Source of the DNA: Polytrichum commune
Taxonomy: Eukaryota; Streptophyta; Polytrichopsida; Polytrichales; Polytrichaceae
DNA: 64,000 bases
Assembly (NCBI GenBank): GCA_950295325.1
Contig: OX485806.1
Coordinates: 51,085,169-51,149,168 of the forward strand
Direction: 5' to 3'
The notes beneath the pieces are model-generated. The model did no database searches and was not told where the DNA came from. It saw only the letters and a list, made by a program, of their open reading frames with translations. Positions 24,640 to 37,353 of the stretch are shown in pieces; the stretch's first letter is position 1; each line of letters starts with the position of its first letter. Position numbers and translations under genes: made by a program.

Positions 24640-25045
24640 AAAGACAAACATATGCAGCTATCACAATATTCAAGGACAGATTGAATGAAAGTTTTGACTA
24701 CTCTAGTAATCTTAACAACGATTACTTGCGAGCCGTAATAGGGCGTGCTGTGTCCAAGAGAAGAAGCAAGCTAATGAAAGTGATCAAGGAGGGAGGAAGT
24801 CAACCGATGCACAGCAGTCTCGACCGGTGGAGGCGTATGGTGAAGCTAACATGTGCTCAGCAAACAAATCGGAGCAAGGGAGATATGCAAACTCTTGTCG
24901 TAAAACCTACGGAAGGACTAGATTAAGAGGAGTCAACGGTGTACATGAAAATTTGAGAGAGTTATTTGGGAGGTCCCCTGATCCAGATGAGGTTCAAGAA
25001 GAGGTTCAACGAGATAAAGGATATGGAGGTCAAAAAAATAAATAA
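24640..25045 (+). pseudogene. Possible CACTA (En/Spm-type) transposase fragment
   Basis: One frame (to about 24840) reads 'YLRAVIGRAVSKRRSKLMKVIKEG' and 'SSLDRWRRMV'. Another (24827-25042) reads 'ANKSEQGRYANSCRKTYGRTRLRGVNG', 'LRELFGRSPDPDEVQEE' and 'RDKGYGG'. The layout of an aromatic-rich helix, a basic 'N-S-x-x-R-K-x-Y-x-R' block and a 'LRELF...P' helix is like the plant Ptta/En/Spm transposase domain, with one frameshift near 24830. I have no flanking CACTA ends, so the assignment is weak. Confidence 0.3.
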
Positions 25046-26684
25046 ATCCCGCTCTTGTAAAACTGAAAAAAAGATCGCAGGAGGAACAGCATTCAGAAGA
25101 TGACACGGGTTCAAAATTGCCACTAATTGCCATATCCGATCAAGGTTCGAGTGATGTAGGAGATGGCAACATCTATTGTGGGGAGATGCAAAAAGAGGTG
25201 AGATCATATTAGAAGCGTGAATTTTAACAATAAAGATCAGCCTGTGGTTTATGTCAGCCTATACCTTCTTGACCTTAATCATACTACAACTCGTTTTGCA
25301 AATGCATATACAATTAATAATGTGGTGGGCATGTTTGGGGTTGGATAGAAAATGCAAAGAAATCTAGGCAAAAGACACAATCATAAGGGGGTTGTATCAG
25401 GTACCACAACATGCATAGCATAAATTCCAAGCAATTTTGCAGAAAACGAGTTGTTCAAAGATGATGATATCACAAGATTGAAGGCTGAAATTGAAGATTG
25501 AGAGTTGACATCGAATATGGATCATCATCAAAGAGTATACCAAGATCACGTGCAGCTATGTCGACCCCTAATAATAGTAGGCCTACGAGAAACTAAGGTT
25601 AGCAACTACCATAACCATCAAACATATCTCACATGGTGTATTACTTGTTATTACCATTACATCGATATCTTGGACCATCCACAATGATACTCTTATCTCC
25701 AATCTATATGCAATATCTTCACATCATATAGTTGTTTATGGTAAGGGGAAGAAATTGATCCACTGAACCTAAACAAGACCCCAACCTTTGCGTACACCTT
25801 TGAGAGTGTATAGTAAATTTGGGTGAAAATGGTTTCTTTTGTGTATGAGTAGATACAACATCATCTCATCACTACATTGGTTGGGTTGAGTCTACATATT
25901 TAGGTTGTAGACTAAATATGTATGTATTGGAGCCACACTTCGAAGTAGTGTTGGTACGGCCAAATTATTCTTTGTGTAGTGAGAAGGTTCTTGAGAATGT
26001 AATTAGCAGTGTGGTGACCTAGTGATTTTATTGCAAGAATTGGCTGATGCAATATCATTTTGTGTTAATAAAGCATTGTCATTTTTCTATTGGTAGTGTA
26101 ATATGATCGTGGTGTCGATGTGAGTATCATGAAGCAGCATTGACTGGAACATCTAGGACAAAAGAAAGTAACACTTCTCAATACACGCAAAGAACTCTTG
26201 TATCTTGAATCCAAGTTTACTTACAACACCTGAAAGTCATGAAATTAATAGGAGGCAACCACACTTAGCATGACGACATGTAGAAGGAGAATTCGAATTC
26301 TATAATTGTGCTCATTTCCAGATGCTGGTTAGAACTTAAACCAAAGTGTGGCGTTGGATAATGCTTATATGGCAATATGCAGGTCATAAACATAAGACTC
26401 TTCATCCGTCTCTTCAAGTCTCTTGCAAGTCTCTTCATCTGGTCATCACAACAACTCTGCAGAAGTTTCCCTCACAGTGAACCATCTGAGTATTAGTAGA
26501 GAGCATATTCGTATGCACTGGAGAAGCATAGAGCTAATAGGATATATATATCCTATATATATGTGCAAAATCGATTATTCCAAATATGTAAATTGGAATA
26601 TCATATGTAAAGGTCGGATTTTGCAACTCATAAATGACTAGTATTAACATTAGATTCCCAAGACAGCAGGTGGCATGGGAGGGA
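25046..26684. other. No recognisable gene
   Basis: Short open frames only. At about 26539-26554 the 16-bp perfect palindrome AGGATATATATATCCT occurs, followed by more TATATA. No protein motif was recognised. Confidence 0.35.
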
Positions 26685-27185
26685 GGACGCTAAATACCCC
26701 CCCACGAACTAATAGGGATTCCATATTCGGGCGGGGGCAGCCCTCCCACGAAATTTCTGCCCCCGCCCGGATTTTTTCCAAACCCGCCCGAAAATAGCTG
26801 CCCGCCCCGCCCGAAAACGAAAAAAACATTGCTCTTCCATTCTTGAAGGCCGCTTGACTACAAATCCCATATTGAGTGCACTTCACCTTCAAGGTCTCAA
26901 ATCCAATATATATGTGCACTTCCACCTTGTAAATAAGGCATTAAATGGGATTTCATTCCAGAAGTGAAACCATCAACCGAGAATGTAATTAACTTGGAAG
27001 TCAAAAAATTAGAAAATCCTCATCAACATTGAGGTTATAATTTTTATGACTTACCATTTGAAATTGTCTTCGTCATTCTAAAATGACACTTAAATTTAGT
27101 GTGATGATGTGGTATGTATATTTTATAATATTTTAGATAATTCTGGCTACTTTCAAGAATATTCATACGCACTTATTCTAATTAA
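26685..27185 (-). repeat. 0.5-kb dispersed repeat, minus-strand copy
   Basis: Read on the minus strand, this segment matches 50645-51148 over its length: an AT-rich part containing 'TAAAATATTATAAAATA', a 'GTGAAGTGCACTCAATATGG' part, then a G-rich part with 'CGGGCGGG' runs and an end near 'GGGGGGTATTTARCGTCC'. Two copies 24 kb apart in opposite orientation point to a transposed family, perhaps the 3' part of a longer element. Class not determined. Confidence 0.8.
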
Positions 27186-27355
27186 GTGTGATTTAATGTA
27201 ATTATGTCTAATTAATTCTGATTAATCCTAATTAATCCCAAATAAATCAGAAAGTATTCTTTCCAAATTAAGTAAGACTAATTAATCCCAAAATTTAATT
27301 ATTGGAATATTAAATATTAAATATTAAAATATTATGCATGAATTGAACAAAAAAA

Positions 27356-28741
27356 TTACTTACTAATAAGTTGTACAGTTTGAAAATGATCAAGAAGAGT
27401 ATGTCCACCAATTCGACTTCCATTCGCCGCGCTACCCACAATTGCAACAATGAGATCCTTAAGCGTACGATTGACTTTTTCTTGAAGCAAAGTATACTTA
27501 ATCCATTCCCAATGTCTTTCGATGTGATTTGTAGTATTCATACCTCCATAGGTAAATAAACGACCAAATCGTGGCTATAATCTTCTCCAATGTACATTCT
27601 CATCGGCCCATACTTTCTCCATGTTATCTATTACATTCGGTATATGTTGAAAATTTTCGTAAAATCTCTTGAGACTGTTGTCAAATTGTTGTTCTTGTGG
27701 ACAATACATTAAAAAATCCAACGCTCTCCAAATATTATCTTTGTCAATAGCGGGAACACGAGTAAGAAGATTCTCACTCCAAGCCTTCATAACATGGAAA
27801 TGACATAGTAACACATTTCCACCAACTTGTATTTTTTTCCATTCTCTACACGCCAACAATGAATATCCTTGCCAACAACTTCATTAATAGCATTTAAAGA
27901 CGTCTTATGCTTATCGATAAGAATAGCAGAAGGTCTCACATCTCCAATAGATGCAAATGCAGCAGTAAGAACTAGTTCCAATGCGATACCTTTATGACTT
28001 TGTCCTTGTTCTCGTTTCTCATCTCTAGTGCATAACATATAAAATATAGAAATTCCTTTGCCATCTTGGTTTGGGACAATTGCGGCATATCAAGGAAGAC
28101 CATATTGATTGGTACAAAAAATAGAACAATAGCCCACGAATTGTCATGTGAAAATCTTCTCCTAATATTTCGCATCCACTCATCTTGTATGACTACAATA
28201 AAAAGACGTTTTCTTGGATCTTTCTCTTTTGGCAAATATGGTTGATAGAATATGACCTTTGGTTGATCTTGTAATCTTTCGCATTCTAGTTGAGCGGCAT
28301 CCCAATCGTCCTTTCGCAAAGCATCTACACATATTATCATGACAACATATCAAAATATGTAATGAATATTTTAATTTATTTTAAATGACACATACATTAT
28401 GAAAAATATAACGTACCATTCAATCTCATAGAATGCCTCAATTGCGCCACTTCTTTTGCGATGATGAAAAATCGATATGTAACTCTTTCCGACTCCGTCA
28501 CAATACCTTTAATATTGTTTGCCTCTCGATTGAAAGCAAGCGTCACTGTCAATGTGGAAATCATCATCTTTAAATTTTCCTTCGTCATAACCATAACCAA
28601 TGGATGCACATGTAGAAAAATGATATCGGCTTCCGAACTTGGAACGTATCCCGTGTATTGCGTATGCACAGAAATTGTAACATCTCCCAATTGTAGGTCA
28701 CGATCACAATTATCATGTGTAATGGCTTCCACCGTTTTCAA
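27356..28741 (-). pseudogene. MULE 1 transposase catalytic part, broken
   Basis: Order on the minus strand: 'QYTGYVPSSEADIIFLHVHPLV' and 'AQLRHSMRLNG' (28741-28397), an intron-like or inserted gap, 'RKDDWDAAQLECERLQDQP' (28310-), 'CTNQYGLP' and 'AAIVPNQDGKGISIFYMLCTRDEK' (about 28110-28010), 'SAILIDKHKTSLNAI' with the second catalytic Asp (about 27930), 'LLCHFHVMKAWSENLL', then 'TTNHIERHWEWIKYTLLQEKVNR' (27541-). The first catalytic Asp, expected just before 'FCTNQYG', is lost at a one-base deletion near 28110 that also shifts the frame. Transposase would cut and join element ends; this copy cannot. Confidence 0.75.
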
Positions 28742-28749
28742 TTAAAAAA

Positions 28750-29904
28750 AACAACCACACAACCTAGACTTCCTATCTTGATTTGCATATTTTTCTTGAA
28801 ATTAACTAATAAAAGATGTCTTTCTATGAGGACGCTTCTTGTTTCCACTCCGATGACAATGATAGTACTTCACAATTTGATATTTACATTTATAACTTCT
28901 TCGCAATTTACGGAAGACCATATACTTTGTGTATATTTGGTCAAGTGTGACATCCAAAAGGTGATGGGGAATATTATGAACCTCATCCCATAACTTGACA
29001 TTATCACAAATTGCACAATAACGAAGACATTTTTTAACATATGAACTATGAATTCTTCCAACTCTAATATCCGTTGTCCACTTCTTTCAAATCGCATTAA
29101 GTGTGGAAGTTAACGGTAAATGTTTGTCGTCAACATTTACACGACACTTTTAAACTATGGAAGGCCACAACTCAATGGGAGGAATTTGCCGTTCTATTAA
29201 ATCTTGTCTCATGGGCGATAAAAATACTTCGTCATTGATATTAACCAATTTGACGCTCTCTTGAAGTTTTTTCCATCTTTCTATGGTATAACCAACATCA
29301 TTGACATTAACATAATGTCCATGATTTTTTGAAGGGGTCGAAAACTAACATCCGATTGACGAATTTGCTTAAATGTAGGAATTGATTGTGTTTGTAAACA
29401 ATTAATCATGAGCTTCATACTCCCAAATGTAAAATGCACATACTTTAGAAAAGTATCAATAAGACTATGCTCCAAAAAAAGAGAAGAAGGCTCATCTTTA
29501 GAATTGTTGACGTTGGCACATGAAAAACTTGCATGGTCCACATCACTTTCATGTAATCCTTGATGAATTTCTTCATGGCCTTCAAATTCGGAGTCATAAT
29601 CCGATAAGTTGAAGTACGTCTCCCCGTGATTCTCGAAAGATCCTCCAACGATGTCCTCCACTTGCACAACATAATCAAGTTCTTCCTCAAAATCTGATGG
29701 ATAAATGTAGTCGTCTTGTAAATCTTCAGTTTCTTCTTCCATTGGAGCAAATTTAATGTGTTCACAAACACATGTTGAAAGAGAACCTACATACACCCAC
29801 GCAAACAAATGTTGAATTCCTTTCAATCTTACAAATATCATTTTTTCATGCTTAGTCTTCTTTAAACCCAAAATGTGACAAATACTAACCAACATAAACC
29901 ACAA
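28750..29904 (-). pseudogene. MULE 1 transposase N-terminal part
   Basis: 29904-29281 is open on the minus strand (207 codons) and includes a very acidic stretch ('EEETEDLQDDYIYPSDFEEELDYV'). In other frames between about 29100 and 28800 the reading 'KLRRSYKCKYQIVKYYHCHRSGNKKR' resembles the zinc-binding WRKY/GCM-like or FLYWCH-like DNA-binding domain found in some MULE transposases, with a Cys and a 'YHCHRSG' block. Frameshifts separate the pieces. Confidence 0.5.
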
Positions 29905-31414
29905 AGTTTATATTTCCTAATTACACAATGATAATATACATTACAATTCATTATGAAACATAATATAAATATCCTATAAAGTACACAAATAGAAATATAA
30001 ACCCTCTAAATATGTACCTCCAAACTTCTTATGTTTGATGTCTTGAATCCAAAGCTTATTCCTTTATTCGTCTAGAATTCACTTCTTAAAAAAAAAACCA
30101 TAGAATATGAACAAGTTTAGAAAGCGGTTAAAAAAACTCAATATTGGTAATGGTTACAAGCTTGCACACCCACCAAATCATTCATGTAAAAGGAATTCGT
30201 CAATGGTATGATCTGTGTGTCTTATTCTTCAATTACAATTCATTGTTTACTTCTAACATTCCTAAAGTCGCATGATCGAAATGTCATATACATGAAGATC
30301 AAATCATGGATATCTTTGACAACATAGACATAATGGAACAACAATGTGAAGTACTTATCTCCAAAATTGTATTTGTAATCTCTCAAAACCTAATTCTTTG
30401 CACTAAAAGCCAACACTATCCGTACATAAACTACACAACTCCGTGAAGGAGCCATATTTTACATAATTTTGCATGACACTTGAAAGTGTTGGTGAAGTTA
30501 CCGTTGTCTCAATTTTTTGAAGTATGGAGTGAGTTGGATGCATAGATAGTCGTAAATTGTTGGAGGACCTGCAACATGTTAATACAATTATTAGTTTTCA
30601 AAAGCTAGTAGGGAATTTAGATAAGTTGACAATTGCTAACCTAGGTAGGCAACACCATAGATCTTTGAGCTCCTATGTCAAGAGTTCTTGAGAATATTTG
30701 TATGTCGTTAAAAATTATTATGTCATACAATCTATATTGCTTATGTTTTCGTATTCCCTTGATAGTACGGCAATTTTATGTCATTTGTCATATTAACGAG
30801 AAGACAACACCTCGATAATACAACATTTTATGCGTTTCCCAAACGTGTCATACTAAAGAGGGATAACAATAATATCGAGGGTGTCGTACTAATGAGTTTA
30901 GATTGTATAGTGGTCGGGATGAGGGATAGAAAACAATTTCTACACGAGAATTGAACTCTGTTAGTTTTGGAATGAATAAGATATCTTCCAAATCCGCAGG
31001 GTGCTTGATGATAAATACCTTAAAGTGGGTTTATTTTATGTATTTATTCATTTTTGGATATATTTGAACCATATCTAAACAAGTTATGTAACTCTGCGAC
31101 ATAAGTTAGATGCATGGTTCACAAATGGAGGTAGTTTTATCCACTCAATACTGGATGTGTGTTGGGACAGCCTTTGGACACTTTCTTTTGGGCTCTCATA
31201 ATTTCATGGTCACAGCTCATGGCTCGTGTGTGAAGTGACCCTTAAGTTACCGCCCAAACATTAAGCTTAACATATCTCTCTTCACACATGTGGGTAACTT
31301 ACCACACCCGGTCTCATAACATAACATGTAAAGTTACTCCACTTGAAATTTTCCCTCATACTCACGTATTACTTCACATACTACGCGGACACATGGTGGC
31401 TTTCGCAGCTATAG
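29905..31414. other. No gene; small inverted repeat near 30790-30900
   Basis: AT-rich, without coding motif. Within it, 'GACAACACCTCGATAATA' (about 30801-30818) and 'TATCGAGGGTGTCGTAC' (about 30873-30889) form an imperfect inverted repeat, and 'TCATATTAACGAG' mirrors 'TACTAATGAG' outside them. This could be the eroded end or core of a small transposon. Confidence 0.4.
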
Positions 31415-31427
31415 TGAGGTTAATCAT
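31415..31427. repeat. Left target-site duplication of the LINE
   Basis: TGAGGTTAATCAT occurs here and again at 47298-47310, exactly after the (TTC)4 tail of the LINE. The two are identical over 13 bp and the bases beyond differ on both sides, as expected for a LINE target-site duplication. Confidence 0.8.
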
Positions 31428-33942
31428 TGACTCGTCATCGAACAGACGGTGGCGAGGAGCGATGGCGCTGGGCTGGGCCGCACCGCAGCCACGACCCTCA
31501 GCCCCCCGACCGCAGACTCTTACTGCGATTGCTGCCCGAATCACATACACCAGACCGAAGCAAATTGATGATGCCGCGGAAACACGCAACACATTCAACA
31601 CATTCAACAACATATTCGGTAGACAAAGATGGAATCAGCTTCGAAATCGTCCGCTTTTTATTTCAATAATGTTGTATACACTTCTTGCTACAAACCCTAC
31701 AACAAACACAAGCTGTGCCTGCCCTCCTCCTAACTATGCCAGAGCCCCGCTGCGACTGCAAATCCAGCTCCAAGCCTCGTAGCAACCACATGCGCAGCTT
31801 CCACCCTCCAAGCAGCTCCAACCCCCGCCGAAGATCCAGCCTTTGACGCATCCATCCTTCCCCACTGTAGCTGACCAATGGCGCGACTGCAAACCTCGAC
31901 GACGCCGCATCAAGCACCTCCCGCCCCTCCTCCAACATTGCTCCAACACCACATGCACAGCCCCACTCCAAATATCACATGCTGCTTCACTTCATCAAAG
32001 GTACCTCACTCCCCTACGCCCCAAACTCCTACATCGCTCCCACACACAGTTCACTTCGCCAGACCAACACACCACACAAAGCATTTCAACAGACATTCGT
32101 ACACCGACCATACAGAAAAACATCTCAATCCCCACACAACACACCCCACAAAAATGCCCCCACACAGACAAAACATACAACCACCATCGCGCCATACCAC
32201 GTACCTGCCCACACCACCGACGGCCGCTTGCTCCGCACCAACGCCAACTACTACTCTCCAGCACCACTGCCTCACTGTTCCACCACACCTCCTCCCCGCA
32301 CCGACCACAACAATCATATCTAACTTCACCATCCACCCCCCACACAGCACACACAAACCCCACTGACCCAAAAATTCTCATACCTTTAACAAACCCCACA
32401 TCGACTCAGACAACCTTCCTTCCACCACACACTCACCTCACGAACTCCTCCTCTACCTCGCACACGCAGCTCCACATCTCATGACACCCTCCAGCTCCCA
32501 AATGCAACACAACAGCACTGAGCACGGTCACACACAACCGCTCACCCCATCCGCGAATTCCTAAACAGCTAGCCCCCACCGCCACCTCTATCCGCAACAC
32601 CAGCCAACCCAGACAGCCTCGCACCGTCCCTCCCCGCGCCGCCCGCACCACCGCATCCTTCACCGCACTGCACCGCACCGCAAAGACCCCGTAACACAGA
32701 ACCCTCGCACCGCTCCTCTCCGCACCGCACGCCCCACTCAGCCCCTCACCGCAACACACACCGTATCCCCTACATTACACAACTCCCGCACCGCCCCGCA
32801 CCGCACAACCTTGCACAAAAACCGCCACTCGACAACTGACCAAACACCTACCACTGAACCACGCCTCTACACAGACACATTCACTCGCAGACACATAAAC
32901 CTATTTAATCCACCCACCCCAACGCTCAATGTTACTCACCTCTTCCATCAATTGCACAATCTCTCTCCTACCCACACATCTCCTACCCCTCCTGCCCTAC
33001 ACTCTCTTCACTCCCATTCACCTTCCGTATCTATCCTACAATTCCCTCCAGTCGACACCCACAGTATTGCCCCCCTGTCACACAATCCCTTCCTCACACA
33101 CTCACCTCCTTTCCTCCCTGCCTCACACTCTCTGCTTCCAAAATTACCCACCCTAACTGTCTGATTCCTCACTCCAGTCGGTACCTGCCACACCACACAC
33201 ACAGCAATCCGACACCCAGACACAAACTCCGTAGCGAAGAAGACCCCGCTGCCACACCGCACCCCAGTCGCAAGCTCTCCACTCCTTCGACTGCCTGCTG
33301 CACAACGCCGCACACGCCGAACCATCACAGCCACCATCGAAGTACCACCTGCAACCACCACGCCACATATTAGCGCACGCATCTCCGAACCTCCATCCGA
33401 CACAGGACGCAGACTTCCCGCATCTCAGGTAAGCATCCAACCCAACCACACATCATTCTACCCCCCCCCCCACCTCCATTCCACCAACCAATGCACTCAC
33501 CCCACCCTCGCACTCACACAGATACATCAAGACTCACACAACAACATTGGACAACGCCCACAGCTCAACCAGCAGCAGACCAACACCGCGGAACGCTACA
33601 CCGCCTCCGACCACCAACTCTGACACAATCCGACCCCAACTATCAACACATCACCTCCGACCCCAAACTCCCAGGCCCCCAGCAATTCGCCCCCGCACCC
33701 ATTCAAGAACAAGCTTCCAGCAGCGGATGACAACCCGACTTCGGCACCCACACCACACTCCTGCTACGTAGCACACAGTCAGACAACCCCCCCGACAATC
33801 AACTGCTACGCCCTACAGACTTCTAGCAAGGTGGACTCCTACCGGTCTCCAACTGTATTTCCCTGGATCCCCCTTTAACACTTACAGGCTCTACCAAGAC
33901 CAGCTAGGAGGAGCCTCTCTCACTAGCCCCCCACCAAGTTTC
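31428..33942 (+). promoter_or_regulatory. C-rich 5' leader of the LINE
   Basis: 2.5 kb precede ORF1. It opens with a CpG-rich stretch (31440-31510), continues as very C-rich, G-poor sequence, and at about 32600-32800 contains many copies of a CCGCACCGCA-like word. Long open frames here (for example 31843-32484 and 31878-32366) are overlapping, rich in His, Pro and Thr, and look like by-products of the base composition rather than proteins. Non-LTR elements carry an internal promoter in this place, but no promoter element can be named. Confidence 0.6.
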
Positions 33943-36013
33943 ATGTCGCAGCCGCCAAGTGCGATGGACACTCAATACATCGCGTTTCGACATGAAATTC
34001 AAGCTCTGCCGCCAATGCCTCACACATCACTTCAAGGTCCACTTCGAAAAGACACTGATGAAAAGGAAGACTTGGACATGGATGCACAACTTGAGAACGT
34101 CTCCCCCGAAAGAGGAGGGAGCTCACTACAAGCCTCACTCGACAAACACTCGCTACAAGCTGCCCAAGCATCGTCGCAAAAATCCATCCGCATTGCTGAT
34201 ACCATACCGCCAACATTACAATATCGCCACCCCAGAATTGGAGACGCATTGGAAAGTCAAAGCACAAAGAGAAAAAAAACGGATGATTACATGGCCACAT
34301 CCACACCACATGGTTCAAGCAAGCACACCACACCTTCCACTCACTCTAAACACACGCATACCCACCTTGGGCATTGACATGCTTAGCCACATGTGGCTAG
34401 GCTTCCAAATGCATGAGGTACTCTTCATCCAACGTGGCAAGAGCATCTTGAAGGAGTCTCGGACGGATGAAGAATTCCTTGCCATAGGTACACCTCCATC
34501 CGAAATCCATGATTTCCGATTGCTCCGACATGCCTTCCCAAGGACGCGACAATCTCTCTACCCCTCCGAAAGGCCGGACGCGGTACCGGGCCAACATCTA
34601 CATCTCACACAATTACCAAGGTACAAGAAAATATCTCATGACACCGGACTTACCGAAGGCTTTCATGTTACCATACGGTTTGACGGTGACTACAAGACAC
34701 TTAGTCGTAGAGAGGTCAAAATTGCTTGCATTGAGAGACTTAAACTCATGAACATTCCTTTAGGCTCTTATTACTCCAACCCCGTGGATATAGGTATTAA
34801 CACAATCACAAGGAATTGGGCTGGATTTATCAAAATCCATCTCCAAAACCCAAAGACGGACGGTTTGGCTCTACTTAGGGGAGGGAGGGCCTTTGTCATG
34901 ACCATGGGGGATGGGGAAAGAATTATAGGGAAAGTTGAAAAGGGTTTCGAACTCATCACCAAGGCTCGCAATACGAGGTTACACCTTAAGGGCGAGGCTC
35001 TCCGAGATCACACGGCTGCCGACATCATGAGGAGCATCATGCGGGATTCCTACTACGATGGTCGTGACATAGAGATCCTCTCTCTTACCAAATCGGAGGA
35101 AGCCAAATATTTCGCATTCATCACGTTGACCACTGAAGAAGCCCGAGAGGACATCCTCAACAATGGCCTCACCTACCATTCCGAGCGACTCAAGGTTAGC
35201 ACCACCAAGGACAAAGGAATGGGCAACCCCTCCGAATTAAGGATTAGTACAACACTCGTAATCTCCCGCAACGAGAATCTCCCGCAATGAGAATCTCAAT
35301 CCACCATCACCAAATCTCTCAAGGAACTTATGGGCGAGGACAATGTCACCGACATCACGTTTGGATACCAACACAAACCCGATAACGATAGGCAAGCTAG
35401 ATGGTGCCATATCCAGTGCCTAAATGCGGCTGTGTATACGGATTAGCTACACAGGTCCGTATACATCTTTGGAAGACGAGTGGATTTTGTTCCACACAAA
35501 GGTAGTATAGACGGCTCCGCACCAAACTCAACCGCCATTCGTCTTGCTCACGCACCGGTACGGGAGGCCATTGCACAAAAAGCTCAAGCCATGAGTAATC
35601 ATGCTGCCGCGACCCCCCTAGTCTCGGAGAAGACCTTCAACAAAGCTATGAAAGACTTAGTCGAAACAATGGATGTTAAACTCAACACCATCACCAACCA
35701 CATTAATCACAACACCGACGTGCGAATCGAGGCATCCACGGAAACCCTCAAATCACACACGGCCAACATCCATAACATCATGAGTGCAATGGCCACGGAG
35801 TTTCAACAATCGAATCACCGCATCCACAACATCATGCAAACAATCGCCGCCACCTTACCGGACCCGCCGCCCCCCGCACGCCTCCCCAACATGTCGCCCA
35901 ATCCAATGGACAACACCCACATGTCTCAACTAGCACCACTGGGGTTTAACACTAGTCACTACCGGAACTCTCCATCAAGCTACCACAAAGGCCCTAACTC
36001 CCTCAATGATTAG
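33943..36013 (+). pseudogene. LINE ORF1: RRM-like and coiled-coil protein
   Basis: The likely start is ATG 33943 ('MSQPPSAMDTQYIAF'), followed by a hydrophilic N-terminus with a basic 'STKRKKTDD' stretch. Between about 34260 and 34377 the frame changes. The rest reads in the frame of 33959-36013, with a TGA at 35288 (beside a 16-bp duplication, 'CGCAACGAGAATCTCC' and its near copy) and a TAG at 35443. The central part (about 34660-35200; 'FHVTIRFDGDYKTLSRREVKIACIE' and 'AKYFAFITLTTEEAREDILNNG') has the strand-helix pattern of an RRM pair. The C-terminal part (about 35620-35870) is a coiled coil with His/Asn-rich heptads. Such proteins bind the element's RNA and act as a chaperone. The full product would be near 690 residues. 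Confidence 0.7.
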
Positions 36014-36680
36014 CACCTCCATAACATACACATGGTCGTTAGTTGCATACAATGTATGTTTTCTATTTTCTATTTATATAAATAAAAATTGCACAACCAC
36101 CACGACTTTCCCTCCTACATACATCTCTTCCACTTTTATTTCAATACTATGGATACACTTTCTTATTCTTAACTTATATATCACACCACCACATACACCG
36201 CATCCATACACCATACAACACCCAACCCCAAAAAACTCTCTTCCTAACTTCCTTCACAAACATCATCCCCTTCCCCACATGTACAAAAACCTTCTACCAT
36301 GTCCACTAAAAACCCTTATATACGTGAAATATATTAACCACCTTACTATAATTAAAGCCTACGCCCTTGCTCACACGCCAATCGCAACATGGATGATACT
36401 CATATCTACAAAATATACTCTTCATCTCCTAACCACTACCCTCTCGCTTATAGTACACAACTCCTCCTTTGCTAAAACTACTCATACCCCATATAAACAA
36501 AATCTCCCCAACCATCCCCTCACAATCCAAAATACCCGCCTATATAACCCCAACCCCCACACACACACCCCTCAAACCCACACCTATTCACATCGAGACT
36601 CTCCCAACAAACACCCTGTACCACATATACACCACCCAATAAAAACCCACACTCATCATTTCCCTTATTATAATCCATAA
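36006..36680 (+). pseudogene. LINE ORF2 start region: hydrophobic N-terminus overlapping the ORF1 stop
   Basis: ORF1 ends AATGATTAG, and inside those bases an ATG (36006) opens a 224-codon frame. An ATG overlapping the preceding stop by a few bases is the arrangement used for termination-reinitiation in several LINEs. The product starts with two hydrophobic segments ('SLVAYNVCFLFSIYI' and 'FISILWIHFLILNLYI') and then becomes His/Pro/Thr-rich. It ends at 36678-36680; the 2A-bearing frame begins downstream in another phase, so one frameshift is needed to join them. Because the region is compositionally biased, some of this frame may be fortuitous. Confidence 0.45.
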
Positions 36681-37194
36681 TCGCTACCACACTTCACCCT
36701 CACCAAACACCCAACTCACAACCCCGCACCTCAATCCCCACAAAATAAACCAATGTCAAAACCAAGCACAACAACATAACCACAACTCCTCGATCACCCC
36801 CACATTCCATATCCACACTCACAATACACTATTCCCTACCCAACACACATCACATTCAAAATATACCCACATAACCCCATCCATACAAATCATAACCTAC
36901 ATTGGTCACTCCTACGATACTACCCACACCCACATCAAATCCCTAAAACATAAACCATTACACAATTCCACATGGCATAATGCTACACCACACCAATACT
37001 ACAACAGACCTTATACCGCACACCATATTACCACACACATAATCTTCCCAAACCCAATGGTCCGAATCCCGCTCATCCACACCACCACACTCATTGGCAA
37101 CATCCTTTACATCACTCACACACATCTTCAAACCCCAAAGAACAACAACATAAAATATTATACGTGGCATAACTATGCGGTCATCCTCTTAAGC

Positions 37195-37221
37195 GGGGAT
37201 ATCCAAACCAACCCGGGCCCA
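37195..37221 (+). other. 2A-like motif 1 (GDIQTNPGP)
   Basis: The codons read G-D-I-Q-T-N-P-G-P after a 'YAVILLS' helix. The 2A consensus is D-(V/I)-E-x-N-P-G-P, with peptide-bond skipping between the last Gly and Pro. Here Gln replaces the usual Glu, and all other positions fit. Activity cannot be judged from sequence. Confidence 0.75.
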
Positions 37222-37326
37222 TTAATACTCACATTTACCTACCTCTCCACAGTTTCCCCCCTTACGTCACAATTGCGCATAGCACCCCATAGCCATACCT
37301 CACACCATCTACTTCTACTCCAATGT

Positions 37327-37353
37327 GGTGACATTCACCCTAACCCTGGACCT
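37327..37353 (+). other. 2A-like motif 2 (GDIHPNPGP)
   Basis: The codons read G-D-I-H-P-N-P-G-P after 'HHLLLLQC', followed by Met. His replaces the consensus Glu. The NPGP core and the Asp are intact. The same NPGP family of motifs is known at the N-terminus of ORF2 in APE-type LINEs of animals and trypanosomes. Confidence 0.75.

Larger units (their letters stand above)
27356..29904 (-). mobile_element. Decayed Mutator-like element (MULE 1)
   Basis: The minus strand encodes, in pieces, an acidic N-terminal region, a Cys/His DNA-binding region, the MULE DDE core and the downstream 'TTNHIERHWEWIK' helix. I could not find terminal inverted repeats, so the outer limits are those of the recognisable coding part. 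The immediately adjacent 0.5-kb repeat on the right of the protein end (26685-27185) may or may not belong to it. Confidence 0.65.

Noticed and set aside
26539-26570. AGGATATATATATCCT palindrome as a regulatory site or terminator
   Set aside because: AT-rich palindromes of this size are expected by chance in such sequence, and no gene is adjacent.
26650-26925. Gly/Arg-rich minus-strand frame as a small protein
   Set aside because: It lies entirely in the G-rich part of the 0.5-kb repeat, whose other copy does not keep the frame.
31843-32484. Long overlapping frames in the LINE leader (213, 164, 162 and 114 codons and others) as genes
   Set aside because: They overlap in several phases and on both strands, are His/Pro/Thr- or Cys/Gly-rich as expected from C-rich DNA, and show no motif. 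G-poor sequence rarely forms stops.
32811-33730. Further Pro/His/Ser-rich frames before ORF1
   Set aside because: Same composition effect; no start context, motif or consistent single phase.
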